Source: VRUE01 sp035318745
GTDB lineage: Bacteria; Actinomycetota; Thermoleophilia; Solirubrobacterales; 70-9
DNA: 64,000 nt
Direction of reading: 5' to 3'
Assembly: GCA_035318745.1 (NCBI GenBank)
Contig: DATHEA010000017.1
Span: 1 to 64,000, forward strand
Positions 28,407 through 37,709 of this stretch are shown here, in pieces (within the stretch, counting starts at the first letter, position 1; the number at the start of each line of letters is the position of its first letter). A program made the position numbers and the translations under genes. The notes beneath the pieces were generated by a model. That model had not been told where the DNA came from. It worked only from the letters and a program-made list of their open reading frames with translations, and searched no databases.

Positions 28407-28424
28407 GAGGGAGGGACCGGGGCG

Positions 28425-29867
28425 CTATTCCAGGTTGATCATCACGTGCTTGATCTCGGTGTAGTCCTCCAGCGCGTACATGGAGAGATCCTTGCCGTAG
28501 CCGGATTCCTTGTAGCCGCCGTGGGGCATCTCGGAGACGAGCGGGATGTGGTCGTTGATCCAGACGCAGCCGAAGCGCAGCGCGTTGGCGACGCGCATCG
28601 CGCGGCCGACGTCGCGGGTCCAGACCGATGAAGCAAGCCCGTAGGGCGTGCCGTTGGCCCACTCGATCGCCTTGGCCTCGTCGCTGAACGGCTGCACGGT
28701 GATCACCGGGCCGAAGATCTCCTTCTGGATCATCTCGTCGTCCTGCTCCAGGCCAGCGACGACGGCAGGCTCGAGGAAGTAGCCGGGCAGGTCGGGCTCG
28801 TTCCCGCCGGTGACGACCTCGGCGTTGCCGGGCTTGCGCTCGAGGAAGCCCTCGACCCGCTCACGCTGTTGCTGGGAGTTGAGCGGGCCGAGGGTGGTGT
28901 CGGCTGAGCGCGTATCGCCCAGCACCAAGCCCTTCGCTTCGCCGGCGAGGCCGTTGACGACGTCGTCGTAGACGTCTTTGGCGGCGAGCACACGGGTCGC
29001 CGCGGTGCAGTCCTGGCCGGCGTTGTAGTAGCCGGTGCCCGCGATCGTCTCCAGCGCGGTCTCCATCTCGACGTCGTCGAAGACGACGACCGGAGCCTTG
29101 CCGCCGAGCTCGAGGTGGACGCGCTTCAGGCTGTCGGCCGCCGCCTTGGCGATCCACTTGCCGGTGGGCGGCGAGCCGGTCAGGCTGACCATCTCGACGT
29201 CGGGATGGGTCACCAGCTCGACCCCGGTCGGCTCGCCGTGCCCGCCGATCGCGTTGAGCACACCCGGTGGAAGCAGATCGGCGCACCACTCGGCGAAGAG
29301 CAGCGTCGTCAGCGGCGTAGTCTCGGCCGGCTTGAGGACGACCGTGTTGCCGGCGGCGATCGCCGGGCCGATCTTCCAGATCGCCATCATCAGCGGGTAG
29401 TTCCAGGGGGTGATCTGGCCGATGACGCCGATCGGCTCGCGGCGGATGAAGGAGGTGTGGCCCGCCATGTACTCGCCGGCGGCGCGGCCCTCCATGCAGC
29501 GGGCGGCACCGGCGAAGAAGCGCAGGTTGTCGGCCATCACCGGCACCTCGTCCTCGAGCACGGCGCCGCGCGGCTTGCCCGCATCGGCGGCCTCGAGGTC
29601 GGCGATCTGCTCGCCGCGCTCCTCGATCATGTCGGCGATCCGCAGCAGCGCCCGCGCTCGTTCGCCCGGCGACGTCGCCGCCCAGCCCTCGAAGGCGCCC
29701 TTGGCGGCAGCGACCGCGGCGTCGACGTCGGCCTTGGTCGATAGCGGCGCCTCGGCGATCACCTCGCCGGTCGCCGGATTGACCACGTCCTCCATCCCGT
29801 CCTCGGCCGGCTCGACCGCCTTACCGCCGATGAAGTTCCTCAGCTTCGTCTTGGTCGCCGCTGCCAT
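28425..29867 (-). CDS. NAD(P)-dependent aldehyde dehydrogenase, aminobutyraldehyde/betaine aldehyde type
   Basis: A 480-residue aldehyde dehydrogenase. Conserved segments: GQITPWNYPLMMAIWKIGPA, the nucleotide-binding SLTGSPPTGKWIAKAAADSL, the catalytic Glu in LELGGKAPVVVF, and the catalytic Cys in GQDCTAATRVLA. The start FIGGKAVEPAEDGMEDVVNP and the end GGYKESGYGKDLSMYALEDY resemble 4-aminobutyraldehyde and betaine-aldehyde dehydrogenases. Last in the PucR/aminotransferase operon, it would oxidise the aldehyde made from an amine to an amino acid. The exact substrate is inferred from context. Confidence 0.88.
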   Translation of the reverse strand: MAAATKTKLRNFIGGKAVEPAEDGMEDVVNPATGEVIAEAPLSTKADVDAAVAAAKGAFEGWAATSPGERARALLRIADMIEERGEQIADLEAADAGKPRGAVLEDEVPVMADNLRFFAGAARCMEGRAAGEYMAGHTSFIRREPIGVIGQITPWNYPLMMAIWKIGPAIAAGNTVVLKPAETTPLTTLLFAEWCADLLPPGVLNAIGGHGEPTGVELVTHPDVEMVSLTGSPPTGKWIAKAAADSLKRVHLELGGKAPVVVFDDVEMETALETIAGTGYYNAGQDCTAATRVLAAKDVYDDVVNGLAGEAKGLVLGDTRSADTTLGPLNSQQQRERVEGFLERKPGNAEVVTGGNEPDLPGYFLEPAVVAGLEQDDEMIQKEIFGPVITVQPFSDEAKAIEWANGTPYGLASSVWTRDVGRAMRVANALRFGCVWINDHIPLVSEMPHGGYKESGYGKDLSMYALEDYTEIKHVMINLE

Positions 29868-29869
29868 CT

Positions 29870-31009
29870 CTAACCAACCTCCGCTCTGTCTTCGATTTCA
29901 AGTGCTTTCTCGACCGGCACACAACTCATTCCCACCGCCTCCGCGACCGCCGGGTGGGTCACCTGGCCGGCAGCTACGTTGACCCCCGGCCGCAGACCCG
30001 GGTCACGCTGGATCGCCCCCTCGACCCCGCGGTCGGCGATTGCGATCGCGTAAGGCAGGGTGGCGTTGGTGAGCGCCTGGGTCGCGGTGATCGGGACCGC
30101 GCCGGGCATGTTGGCGACGCAGTAGTGGGTGATCCCGTCGACCTTGAAAGTCGGGTCGTGGTGGGTGGTCGGGTGCGAGGTCTCAAAACAACCGCCCTGG
30201 TCGATCGCGACGTCGACCAGAACCGCGCCCGGCTTCATCAGCGCCAGCTGCTCGCGCCGCACTACATAAGGGGCACGTGCGCCGTGGACCAGAACGGCGC
30301 CGATCACCAGGTCGGCGCGGGGCAGCATCTCTTCCACGGCGAGGGTCGTCGCGTACACGGTCGAGCAGGCGCCGGCGAAGGCGACGTCGAGCTCGCGCAG
30401 GCGGTCGATCGACTTGTCGAAGACGAAGACGTCGGCGCCCATCCCGATCGCGACGAAAGCGGCGTTCATGCCGACCACGCCGCCACCGATCACGATCACG
30501 TTCGCCGCTGCCACGCCGGGCACGCCGCCGAGCAGGATGCCGCGCCCGCCAAGTGGCTTCTCGAGCATGAAGGCACCGGCCTGGGTTGCGATCTTGCCGG
30601 CGATCTCGCTCATCGGCGCGAGCAGCGGCAACCGGCCGCGCGCGTCCTCCACGGTCTCATAGGCGATGCAGGTGGCGCCGGAGCCGCAGAGGCCGCGGGC
30701 CTGCTCGGGGTCGGGCGCAAGGTGCAGGTACGTGAACAGCAGCTGGCCCCGCCGCAACATCTCGATCTCGGCCGCTTGCGGCTCCTTCACCTTCAGGACC
30801 ATCTCCGCCTCGCCGAACACGGCGCCCACATCGGCAACGATGCCTGCGCCCTGCGATTCGAATTCGGCATCGGCGATCGCGCTGCCCTCGCCTGCCCCGG
30901 CCTCGATCAGAACACGGTGGCCATGTTCGGCCATCTCGCGCACCCCGGCTGGGGTGATCGCGACGCGGTACTCGTCGGGCTTGACCTCCTTGGGGACCCC
31001 GACGATCAC
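29870..31009 (-). CDS. ald: Alanine dehydrogenase
   Basis: A 379-residue NAD-dependent alanine dehydrogenase, which interconverts alanine with pyruvate and ammonia. The GTG at 31009 overlaps the stop of the PucR gene (GTGA). It gives VIVGVPKEVKPDEYRVAITP, the family start. Further marks are MVLKVKEP (substrate Lys), YLHLAPDP (catalytic His), VIVIGGGVVGMNAA (NAD-binding) and HYCVANMPGAVPITATQALT. With the aminotransferase two genes upstream it can recycle the alanine made when pyruvate accepts the amino group. Confidence 0.95.
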   Translation of the reverse strand: MIVGVPKEVKPDEYRVAITPAGVREMAEHGHRVLIEAGAGEGSAIADAEFESQGAGIVADVGAVFGEAEMVLKVKEPQAAEIEMLRRGQLLFTYLHLAPDPEQARGLCGSGATCIAYETVEDARGRLPLLAPMSEIAGKIATQAGAFMLEKPLGGRGILLGGVPGVAAANVIVIGGGVVGMNAAFVAIGMGADVFVFDKSIDRLRELDVAFAGACSTVYATTLAVEEMLPRADLVIGAVLVHGARAPYVVRREQLALMKPGAVLVDVAIDQGGCFETSHPTTHHDPTFKVDGITHYCVANMPGAVPITATQALTNATLPYAIAIADRGVEGAIQRDPGLRPGVNVAAGQVTHPAVAEAVGMSCVPVEKALEIEDRAEVG

Positions 31010-32568
31010 GTCCCCACCAACTCCCTGGCGCGCAGCGCCAGCCAGAACTCGATCCGGTCGTGGGCACGTGAGAGGTCGCGCCCGGTCAGCTCTTCCACCT
31101 TGCGCATCCGGTAGCGCAAGGTGTGGCGGTGGCAATAGACCTTGCGGGCTGCTCGCTCCCACTGCCCGTTCTGCTCGATGAAGGCCTCCAGCGAGCGCAG
31201 CAGCTCGCCACCGTACTCCTCGTCTCCCGCCTGAATCGGGCCAAGAACGCTGTCGCAGTAGAGGGCGAGCGCGTCGTCGTCCTGGATCGAGAGCAGCAGA
31301 GTGAAAGCACCGAGATCGCGCCAGGACGCCACCTCGGGGCCGCTGCCGTTCTCGGAGAACGCCGTCGCCTCGAGCGCGCAGCGGGCCTCGTGGAAGGAGT
31401 GGCGCAGCTCCTCCGGCGGCGCTGGGCGGCTAGCGGCAGCGCGCACCGCGCCGCGCTCTTTGATCAGCGCCCGCCGCGCATCGGAAGCGAGGTCGACGGG
31501 GTCGCGGTCGGCGGCGTCGACGACGGCGCAGAGCAGCTCGTGGGTGCCGCTGGTGTGCGGGGCGACGACGGCCGGACAGGCGTCCGCGGCGAGGGCGCGC
31601 TCCAGCGCCGGCTCGGCGGCGGCGGGGTCGTCGAGGTCGAAGACGAGGACGGCGGCCTCGTCGCCGATGCCGAAGGGCTCGAGGCGGCGGCGCAGCTCGG
31701 AGGGATCGAGGCGCCCGCCGAGCGCGCCGGCGAGCACGTCGCCGGCGAGCCGGCGCTCGGTCTCGCGAGCGACGCGGCGGCGCATCAGCTCGAGCGCGAC
31801 GACGGCGACCGCCTGCTGCAGGATCAGGCGCTCGAAGTCGCCCAGTCCGCCCGAGTCGCGGACCATCACCACCCAGGCCTGCGGCGGTCCCCCGCCTGGC
31901 GAGATCACCGGGTGGGCGAGGGCGCGTCCCGCGACCGAGGGGTGGGTGGGCACAAAGGGGTGGCCATCGGCGATGTGGGTCAACGCTTCGTCGCGGATCG
32001 CGTTGACCGCCTCGGCGGAGAGCTCGCGGCGGAAGCCGCGGCCGGCGATGCGCTCGCCGCGGTTGTTGAGGATCGCCACGGTGCCGCCGACGGCGGAGGC
32101 GATCGTCGCCACGATCTCCTCCAGGCCACGCTCTTCGAGGACCAGCCGCTCGAGCCGGCGCTGCACGGCGATTCCCCGCTGCAGCACCTCGTACTGCTCG
32201 TTGACCAGCTTGGCGAAGGCCTTCTCGGTGATCGCGATGAACGGGGTCGAGTAGGGCACCTCGAAGAGCGGGAAGTCGCGTTTCTTCGCCTCCTCGAGCA
32301 GCGCTTTTGGCAGTTTCTTGTGGCTGAAGCCGGTGCCGAAGCCGAGCCCGGCGAGGTTGTGCTCGGCGAGCAGGCGGATGTAGGCGCGCTGCTTGGCGGC
32401 GCTGTCGAGTGGGATCCCGGTGGTCAGCATCAGCTCGCCACCGGAGAGCCAGGGGGTGGGGTCCTCGAGCTCGGAGATGTGGATCCAGCGCAGCGGCGCA
32501 TCGGCCGCGCGCGTACCTGCCGCAAGGTCGAGTCCGACCTCGTCGAGCAGGCTCTGCACGGTGAGCAT
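31006..32568 (-). CDS. PucR-family transcriptional regulator
   Basis: A 520-residue regulator. The PucR domain covers about residues 1-140 (MLTVQSLLDEVGLDLAAGTR, then WLSGGELMLTTGIPLDS). A GAF/GGDEF-like middle follows (FDLDDPAAAEPALERALAAD), and the C-terminal helix-turn-helix is KVYCHRHTLRYRMRKVEELT. It lies 11 bp after the aminotransferase gene and overlaps ald, so it is inside the operon it probably controls. A candidate binding palindrome lies in the divergent promoter at 34092-34116. The frame is open far upstream, but the ATG at 32568 starts the conserved domain. Confidence 0.9.
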   Translation of the reverse strand: MLTVQSLLDEVGLDLAAGTRAADAPLRWIHISELEDPTPWLSGGELMLTTGIPLDSAAKQRAYIRLLAEHNLAGLGFGTGFSHKKLPKALLEEAKKRDFPLFEVPYSTPFIAITEKAFAKLVNEQYEVLQRGIAVQRRLERLVLEERGLEEIVATIASAVGGTVAILNNRGERIAGRGFRRELSAEAVNAIRDEALTHIADGHPFVPTHPSVAGRALAHPVISPGGGPPQAWVVMVRDSGGLGDFERLILQQAVAVVALELMRRRVARETERRLAGDVLAGALGGRLDPSELRRRLEPFGIGDEAAVLVFDLDDPAAAEPALERALAADACPAVVAPHTSGTHELLCAVVDAADRDPVDLASDARRALIKERGAVRAAASRPAPPEELRHSFHEARCALEATAFSENGSGPEVASWRDLGAFTLLLSIQDDDALALYCDSVLGPIQAGDEEYGGELLRSLEAFIEQNGQWERAARKVYCHRHTLRYRMRKVEELTGRDLSRAHDRIEFWLALRARELVGT

Positions 32569-32579
32569 CGGCGTGCCTA

Positions 32580-34001
32580 TCAGCCCCGCCTCGGACTCCA
32601 GCCCGCCGAGCCAGGCCGGCTTCGGACCCGCTCCCAGGCGTCCGTGAGCACACCGCGCAGCACGTCGTGGATCTCTTCGAACTGCTCGGTGTCGGCGATC
32701 AGCGGCGGCGCCAGCTGGATCACCGGGTCGCCACGGTCGTCGGCGCGGCAGATCAGGCCACGCTTGTAGAGCTCGCCGGAGAGATAGCCGCGCAGCAGAT
32801 CCTCCGCCTCCTCGTCGTCGAAGCTCTCCTTCGTCTCCTTGTCCTTGACCAGCTCGATCGCCTGGAAGAAGCCGGCGCCGCGCACGTCGCCGACGATCGG
32901 CAGGTCGTGCAGGCTCTCCAGCATCTGGCGGAACTCGCCCTCCTTGGCGAGCACGTGGCCGCAGAGGTCCTCGCGCTCGAAGACGTCGAGGTTGGCCATC
33001 GCTACCGCCGCCGCGACGGGGTGGCCGGCGAAGGTGAAGCCGTGCGCAAAGGAGGCGCTGTCGTGCATGAAGGCCTCGGCGACGCGGTCGGAGACGATCA
33101 CCCCGCCCATCGGCGCGTAGGCGGAGGTCAGGCCCTTGGCCACGGTGATCACGTCGGGCACATAGCCGAAGCGTTCGCAGCCGAACCAGTGGCCGAGGCG
33201 ACCCCAGGCGCAGATCACCTCGTCGGAGACCATCAGCACGTCGTAGCGGTCGCAGATCTCGCGCACCCGTTGGAAGTAGCCGTCCGGCGGGACGAAGCAG
33301 CCGCCGGCGTTCTGGACCGGCTCGAGGATCACCGCGGCAACCGTCTCGGGGCCCTCGAAGACGATCCGCTCCTCGATCGCGTTTGCCGCCCAGAGCGGGT
33401 GGCGGTCCTCGGGCCAGCGATAGGCATTGGTATTGGGCACGTGGCAACCGCCCGGGGTGAGCGGCTCGAACTGCGAGCGCAGCTCGGTGATGCCGGTCGC
33501 CGAGAGGGCGCCGAGCGAGGTGCCGTGGTAGGCGATCTCGCGGGCGATCACCTTGTGCTTCTGGCCTTTGCCGTGGATGCGGTGGTAGTTGCGGGCCAGC
33601 TTCAGCGTCGACTCGACCGCCTCAGAGCCGCCCGACGTGAAGAAGACGCGGTTGAGGTCGCCGGGGGCGAGCGAGGCGATCCGCGCCGCCAGCTCGATCG
33701 CGCGTGGATGCGCGTAGCTCCACAGGGTGTAGAAGTCGAGCTCTTCGACCTGGCGCGCCGCCGCCTCGCCGAGCTCGGTGCGACCATGGCCGGCGTTGAC
33801 GCAGAAGAGGGCAGAGAGGCCGTCGAGGTAGCGGTTGCCATGCTCGTCGTAGACGTAACAACCCTCGCCGCGGGTGATGATCGGAATCTCGTGGCCGGGA
33901 CCGTAGGAGCCCATGCGCGAGAAGTGCATCCAGAGATGTCGCATCGCCATCTCCTGGAGGCTGGTGGCGACCGCTCCAGGTGCTTGAGACGCAATGGCCA
34001 T
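32580..34001 (-). CDS. Class III (PLP) aminotransferase
   Basis: A 473-residue pyridoxal-phosphate aminotransferase of the omega-amino acid/polyamine group. The ATG at 34001 follows a GAGGAG site. Motifs: PLP phosphate-binding FTSGGSEAVESTLKLARNYH, AYHGTSLGALSATG, MVSDEVICAWGRLGHWFG with the cofactor Asp, and the Schiff-base Lys in VAKGLTSAYAPMGG. Likely reactions are transfer of a terminal amino group (putrescine, beta-alanine, taurine or GABA type) to pyruvate. It is first in the operon with the PucR regulator, ald and aldehyde dehydrogenase. Confidence 0.9.
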   Translation of the reverse strand: MAIASQAPGAVATSLQEMAMRHLWMHFSRMGSYGPGHEIPIITRGEGCYVYDEHGNRYLDGLSALFCVNAGHGRTELGEAAARQVEELDFYTLWSYAHPRAIELAARIASLAPGDLNRVFFTSGGSEAVESTLKLARNYHRIHGKGQKHKVIAREIAYHGTSLGALSATGITELRSQFEPLTPGGCHVPNTNAYRWPEDRHPLWAANAIEERIVFEGPETVAAVILEPVQNAGGCFVPPDGYFQRVREICDRYDVLMVSDEVICAWGRLGHWFGCERFGYVPDVITVAKGLTSAYAPMGGVIVSDRVAEAFMHDSASFAHGFTFAGHPVAAAVAMANLDVFEREDLCGHVLAKEGEFRQMLESLHDLPIVGDVRGAGFFQAIELVKDKETKESFDDEEAEDLLRGYLSGELYKRGLICRADDRGDPVIQLAPPLIADTEQFEEIHDVLRGVLTDAWERVRSRPGSAGWSPRRG

Positions 34002-34091
34002 GCGTTTCTCCTCTCGTCCTACGACGTTCTGGATAAAACTAGCTCGCTCAACTCTCTCATTCAAGTGTTCGTTGGGTCAAGTTATCCAGGA

Positions 34092-34116
34092 GGCCTTGTA
34101 CGAAATGTACAAGGCC
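34092..34116. promoter_or_regulatory. Perfect palindrome in the aminotransferase/permease divergent promoter
   Basis: GGCCTTGTAC at 34092-34101 and its exact complement GTACAAGGCC at 34107-34116 are separated by GAAAT. It lies 91 bp from the aminotransferase start and 64 bp from the permease start, suited to control both. PucR, encoded in the operon, is the natural candidate to bind it; this is inference. Confidence 0.55.
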
Positions 34117-34179
34117 GCGCCTGAGGTTTGGGACATTTGCAACTTGTCATCTGGGCACCGTACGCCGTACCGTCGTGTC

Positions 34180-35730
34180 ATGGAGAGTGCAGCTGTACCT
34201 CAAGCATCCGCCTCAACTCCTGTCCCGAGCAGCGGCGACAAGGGGCTGAAGAAGAACGCGATCGGGTTCGTCTCCAGCGTCGTCATCGGCGTCGCCTCGA
34301 CCGCTCCGGGCTACAGCCTCGCCGCAACCCTCGGCTTCATCGCCGCCGCCGTCGCCCTGCAGTCGCCGGCGATCCTGCTGATCGCCTTCATCCCGATGTT
34401 CCTCGTCGCCGCCGGCTACTACTACATGAACAAAGCCGACCCGGACTGCGGCACCAGCTTCTCCTGGGTGACCAAGGCGATGGGACCGCAGCTCGGCTGG
34501 ATCGCCGGCTGGACGATCGTCGTCGCCGACGTGATCGTGATGGCCAACCTGGCGCAGATCGCCGGCCTCTACACCTTCCTGCTCTTCGGCTGGGACTCGG
34601 CCGCGGCGTCGACCGTTGCGGTGACGCTGGTCGGCGTGCTCTGGATCGTGATCATGACCACGATCGTCGTGATCGGGATCGAGCTGTCGGCCCGAACCCA
34701 GGTCGGCTTGCTGGCTGCCGAGATCGTCACCCTGGCGATCTTCGCGGTGGTCGCCCTGGTCAAGGTCTATAGCGGCGACGCCCTGCCAGGCTCAATCGAC
34801 CCGAGCTTCTCCTGGATCAACCCGTTCAGCCTCAGCCCGAGCGAGCTTTCGGCCGGCCTCCTACTGGCGGTGTTCATCTACTGGGGGTGGGATACGACGG
34901 CCACCGTCAATGAGGAGACCGAGAACCCCGACGAGGCCCCCGGGCGGGCGACGGTAGTCAGCACCCTGATCCTGCTCGGCGTCTATCTGATCGTCGCCGT
35001 TGCGGCCCAGGCCTATGCCGGCGTCGAACAGCTGGTGGCGAATCAGGAAGACGTGCTGAGCGCGCTCGGCACTGAGGTGTTCGGCTCGCCGCTCGACAAG
35101 ATCCTGATCATCGCCGTGCTCTCCTCGGCCGCGGCGTCGACCCAGACGACGATCCTGCCGACGGCGCGGACGACGCTTTCGATGGCCCGCGCGAACGCGA
35201 TGCCGAAGAGCCTCGGCAAAGTCCATCCACGCTTCCTCACGCCCCACGTCTCGACCATTGCGATGGGGGCCGCATCGATCATCTGGTACGTCAGCCTGAC
35301 CCTGGTCAGCGAAGACATCCTCTTCGACTCGTTGGCGGCGCTCGGCCTGATGATCTCCTTCTACATCGGCCTTACCGGGATCGCCTGCGCGATCTATTAC
35401 CGGCACGAGCTGCTGCGCAGCGTCAAGAACTTCTTCTTCGTCGGAGTCGGGCCGGCTTTCGGCGCGGCAATCCTCTTCTACCTACTGATCAAGAACGGGA
35501 TCGAACTGGCGGATCCGGCCAACTCCGAATCGGGCAACTCCTGGTTTGGGCTCGGTCCACCGCTCGTGATCGCGATCTTCTTCCTCGTCCTCGGCTTCAT
35601 CCTGATGGCGGTGCAGTGGAGGGCGGTGCCGGAGTTCTTCCGCAAGCGAACGGAGGTCGCACCGTCGGGCTTCCTCGAGGGCGAATCCGAGCCCACGAGC
35701 GGCGGCATCGCGTCCGGAGGGGAGAGTTGA
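34180..35730 (+). CDS. APC-family amino acid/polyamine permease
   Basis: A 516-residue inner-membrane transporter with about 12 predicted helices, for example SSVVIGVASTAPGYSLAATL at the start, LLAVFIYWGWDTTATVNEET in the middle and VIAIFFLVLGFILMAVQWRA near the end. The early FVSSVVIGVASTAPGYS segment is the substrate- and sodium-site loop of the APC superfamily. The ATG at 34180 is preferred over earlier in-frame ATGs, which encode non-membrane sequence overlapping the divergent promoter. Divergent from the aminotransferase operon, it probably imports its amine or amino acid substrate. UspA follows 1 bp after its stop. Confidence 0.9.
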   Translation: MESAAVPQASASTPVPSSGDKGLKKNAIGFVSSVVIGVASTAPGYSLAATLGFIAAAVALQSPAILLIAFIPMFLVAAGYYYMNKADPDCGTSFSWVTKAMGPQLGWIAGWTIVVADVIVMANLAQIAGLYTFLLFGWDSAAASTVAVTLVGVLWIVIMTTIVVIGIELSARTQVGLLAAEIVTLAIFAVVALVKVYSGDALPGSIDPSFSWINPFSLSPSELSAGLLLAVFIYWGWDTTATVNEETENPDEAPGRATVVSTLILLGVYLIVAVAAQAYAGVEQLVANQEDVLSALGTEVFGSPLDKILIIAVLSSAAASTQTTILPTARTTLSMARANAMPKSLGKVHPRFLTPHVSTIAMGAASIIWYVSLTLVSEDILFDSLAALGLMISFYIGLTGIACAIYYRHELLRSVKNFFFVGVGPAFGAAILFYLLIKNGIELADPANSESGNSWFGLGPPLVIAIFFLVLGFILMAVQWRAVPEFFRKRTEVAPSGFLEGESEPTSGGIASGGES

Positions 35731-35731
35731 G

Positions 35732-36145
35732 GTGGGCTCGATAGTCGTCGGATATGACGGGTCGGACTCGAGCAAGGCAGCGCTCGCAAGGGCGCTGGAG
35801 CTGGCGAAGGGCCTGGGCGACGACGTAGCGCTCGTCTTCGGCTACTCCCCACCCGGAATCTGGGGCGGCGAGATCGCCGAACACGAGGAGGCGATTGAGG
35901 AATTCGGCGAGAAGCTGATGGGCGAGGCGCGACAGCAGGTGCAGGCCGACGGGGTCGAGGTCAGCTACGAACTGGTGCCGAAGCGCGGTGCAGAGGCACT
36001 GCTCGACGTCGCCCGGCGGCGTGACGCGCGGATGATCGTCGTCGGCGGGGCGGGCGAAGCGCCGCTGAAAGGGGCGATCCTCGGCTCTACCCCCTACAAG
36101 CTGCTGCACCAGACCGAGCGGCCGGTGCTCGTCATCCCCGCCTAG
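35732..36145 (+). CDS. Universal stress protein (UspA family)
   Basis: A 137-residue UspA-fold protein. The start GSIVVGYDGSDSSKAALARA and the C-terminal VVGGAGEAPLKGAILGSTPY fit the ATP-binding type (G-x2-G-x9-GS). The GTG start is 1 bp from the permease stop, so the pair is co-transcribed. UspA proteins are often linked to APC permeases and may regulate them; this is known context rather than proof here. Confidence 0.9.
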   Translation: MGSIVVGYDGSDSSKAALARALELAKGLGDDVALVFGYSPPGIWGGEIAEHEEAIEEFGEKLMGEARQQVQADGVEVSYELVPKRGAEALLDVARRRDARMIVVGGAGEAPLKGAILGSTPYKLLHQTERPVLVIPA

Positions 36146-36150
36146 CGGGG

Positions 36151-36280
36151 GAGGGCCGGGGGTCGCCCTGATGGAGCCCCAAATCCCGCCTTCGGCGGGA
36201 TTGATCTGGTGCCGCTTCGCGGCTGGAGTAACTCTGCGGAGCCGCTTCGCGAGGCTCCATCAGGGCGACCCCCGGCCCTC
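36151..36280. repeat. Long inverted-repeat element, 28-bp perfect arms with inner hairpins
   Basis: The arm at 36151-36178, starting GAGGGCCGGGGGTCGCCCTG, is exactly repeated in reverse at 36253-36280. The interior holds a second hairpin (AATCCCGCC-TTC-GGCGGGATT, 36182-36202) and two GCCGCTTCGCGRGC-like stems. It separates the convergent UspA and oxidoreductase genes and will act as a terminator on both strands. The size and nested structure resemble a REP-type or non-autonomous element. A related element lies at 37710-37795. Confidence 0.75.
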
Positions 36281-36281
36281 C

Positions 36282-37679
36282 TCAGCGGCCGAGGTGAAAG
36301 CCGATCAGCTTGGGGACCTTGGTTAGGAGCGTGGTGAGGAGGTTCGGCCTTTGGTTTGAGAGCTCGGCGTTCTCCTTGCTTACGAGGGCGCGGCGGATTG
36401 CCTCGCCGCCCAGCCAGTGGAAGGGCTCGGGGGGGACGTGGCGAGGAGTCGGGTCGACGAAGGGAAGGCGAGAAGCCTCGTCGCGGCGGTCTAGGGCTAG
36501 GGAGGCGAGGGTTCGGCCGACCATGTAGGAGGGGCCGACTCCGTTGCCGGTGTAGCCGGCCGCGGCGAAGGCGTTGCCGCCGCGCAGCGGCACGACGATC
36601 GGGAGGTGGGTGGGCGAGGCGTCGACGGGGCCGCCCCAGGCGTGGGTCAGGCGCCGTCCCGCGAGGCCCGGGAAGTATTCGCGCAGCCGAGCAGCGGCCG
36701 CCGCGACCACGTCGGGGTCGACCTCCGCCCTGCCTCGCAATCGCGCGCCCATCTCGATCCGCCCCCCGCCCCAGCCGAAGGCGATGCGGCCATCCGGGGT
36801 CGTGCGGAAGTAGTCGATCAGGGTGCGGCTGTCGGTGATGCACTCGCCGCCCGTCCAGCCGATCTCCTCCAGCAGATCGGGAACTGGCTCGGTGAGGACG
36901 ATGTGCGAGGAGGTAACGGTGAGTGCGTTGTGCAGCGGCGCGCCCGGCGCCTTCGCGGCGGCGCCGATCGCGACGACGGCCGACGCAGCGCGAACCGAGC
37001 CGCCCTCGGTGCGGGCCTCGCATCCACTCGCCGAGTCGAGCAGCCGGCGAACCGGCGAGCGCTCATATATCTCGACCCCCGCCCGGCGCAACCGATCCCG
37101 CAGGCCGAAGGCGAGCCGGGCCGGCCCCACCGTCGCCGCATCGGGATAGAAGGCGCCGCCGCGGAAGGCAGGCGAGGCGCAGCACTCGGCGACAGCGGAA
37201 GGAGCCAACGGCTGCACGGCGTCCTCCTCCCCCAGCTCGCGGCAGGCAGCCAACGCCTCGTCCCAGATCCCGTCGTGGGCGGACGCGGTCGAAACCTGCA
37301 AGTACCCCCCACGCCGGAACCAGGCGTCGACCTCCTGCTCCCGGCAGAACGACTCGACCCCCGCGATCGCGTCACGCGACGCTCGCGCCACGGCAAGTCC
37401 CCCAGCATCCCCCCACCGCCGCCGCATGTTGGGCAGCGAGAACCACATCACGTTGCAAAACCCCCCGTTCCGCCCACACGGCCCGTAGCCACAAATCTCA
37501 CTCTCGAGCAACACGACCCTCGCCTCGGGCTCGAGCTGCTTCACCTGCCAGGCAGCCCACATCCCGGTGTACCCACCCCCAATCACAAGGACATCGGCAC
37601 TTCGCTTCCCACTTAGCTGCGGCGCCGATTTGACGTCCCCAGCCTCCTCAAGCCAGTAGCCGTGAGCCGTGTGCTTCAT
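36282..37679 (-). CDS. FAD-dependent oxidoreductase (DAO family, PuuB-like)
   Basis: A 465-residue flavoprotein. The ATG at 37679 gives MKHTAHGYWLEEAGD; a TTG six bases upstream is possible. The dinucleotide-binding VLVIGGGYTGMWAAWQVKQL is followed by CGYGPCGRNGGFC, typical of gamma-glutamylputrescine oxidase and related amine oxidases. The C-terminal YTGNGVGPSYMVGRTLASLA closes the FAD site. It may oxidise an amine in the same pathway as the aminotransferase and aldehyde dehydrogenase. The gene is bracketed by two large inverted-repeat elements. Confidence 0.85.
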   Translation of the reverse strand: MKHTAHGYWLEEAGDVKSAPQLSGKRSADVLVIGGGYTGMWAAWQVKQLEPEARVVLLESEICGYGPCGRNGGFCNVMWFSLPNMRRRWGDAGGLAVARASRDAIAGVESFCREQEVDAWFRRGGYLQVSTASAHDGIWDEALAACRELGEEDAVQPLAPSAVAECCASPAFRGGAFYPDAATVGPARLAFGLRDRLRRAGVEIYERSPVRRLLDSASGCEARTEGGSVRAASAVVAIGAAAKAPGAPLHNALTVTSSHIVLTEPVPDLLEEIGWTGGECITDSRTLIDYFRTTPDGRIAFGWGGGRIEMGARLRGRAEVDPDVVAAAAARLREYFPGLAGRRLTHAWGGPVDASPTHLPIVVPLRGGNAFAAAGYTGNGVGPSYMVGRTLASLALDRRDEASRLPFVDPTPRHVPPEPFHWLGGEAIRRALVSKENAELSNQRPNLLTTLLTKVPKLIGFHLGR

Positions 37680-37709
37680 GGGCAAGATGAGTCTGGCATG
37701 CGCTTGTGA

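Noticed and set aside
30006..31114. Plus-strand frame opposite alanine dehydrogenase
   Set aside because: Fully antisense to a well-conserved enzyme, His/Asp/Gly-rich and without domain.
31006..33447. PucR frame read as an 813-residue protein
   Set aside because: The upstream ~290 codons lie antisense-free but inside the aminotransferase gene in another frame and are Arg-rich; the PucR domain starts exactly at the ATG at 32568.
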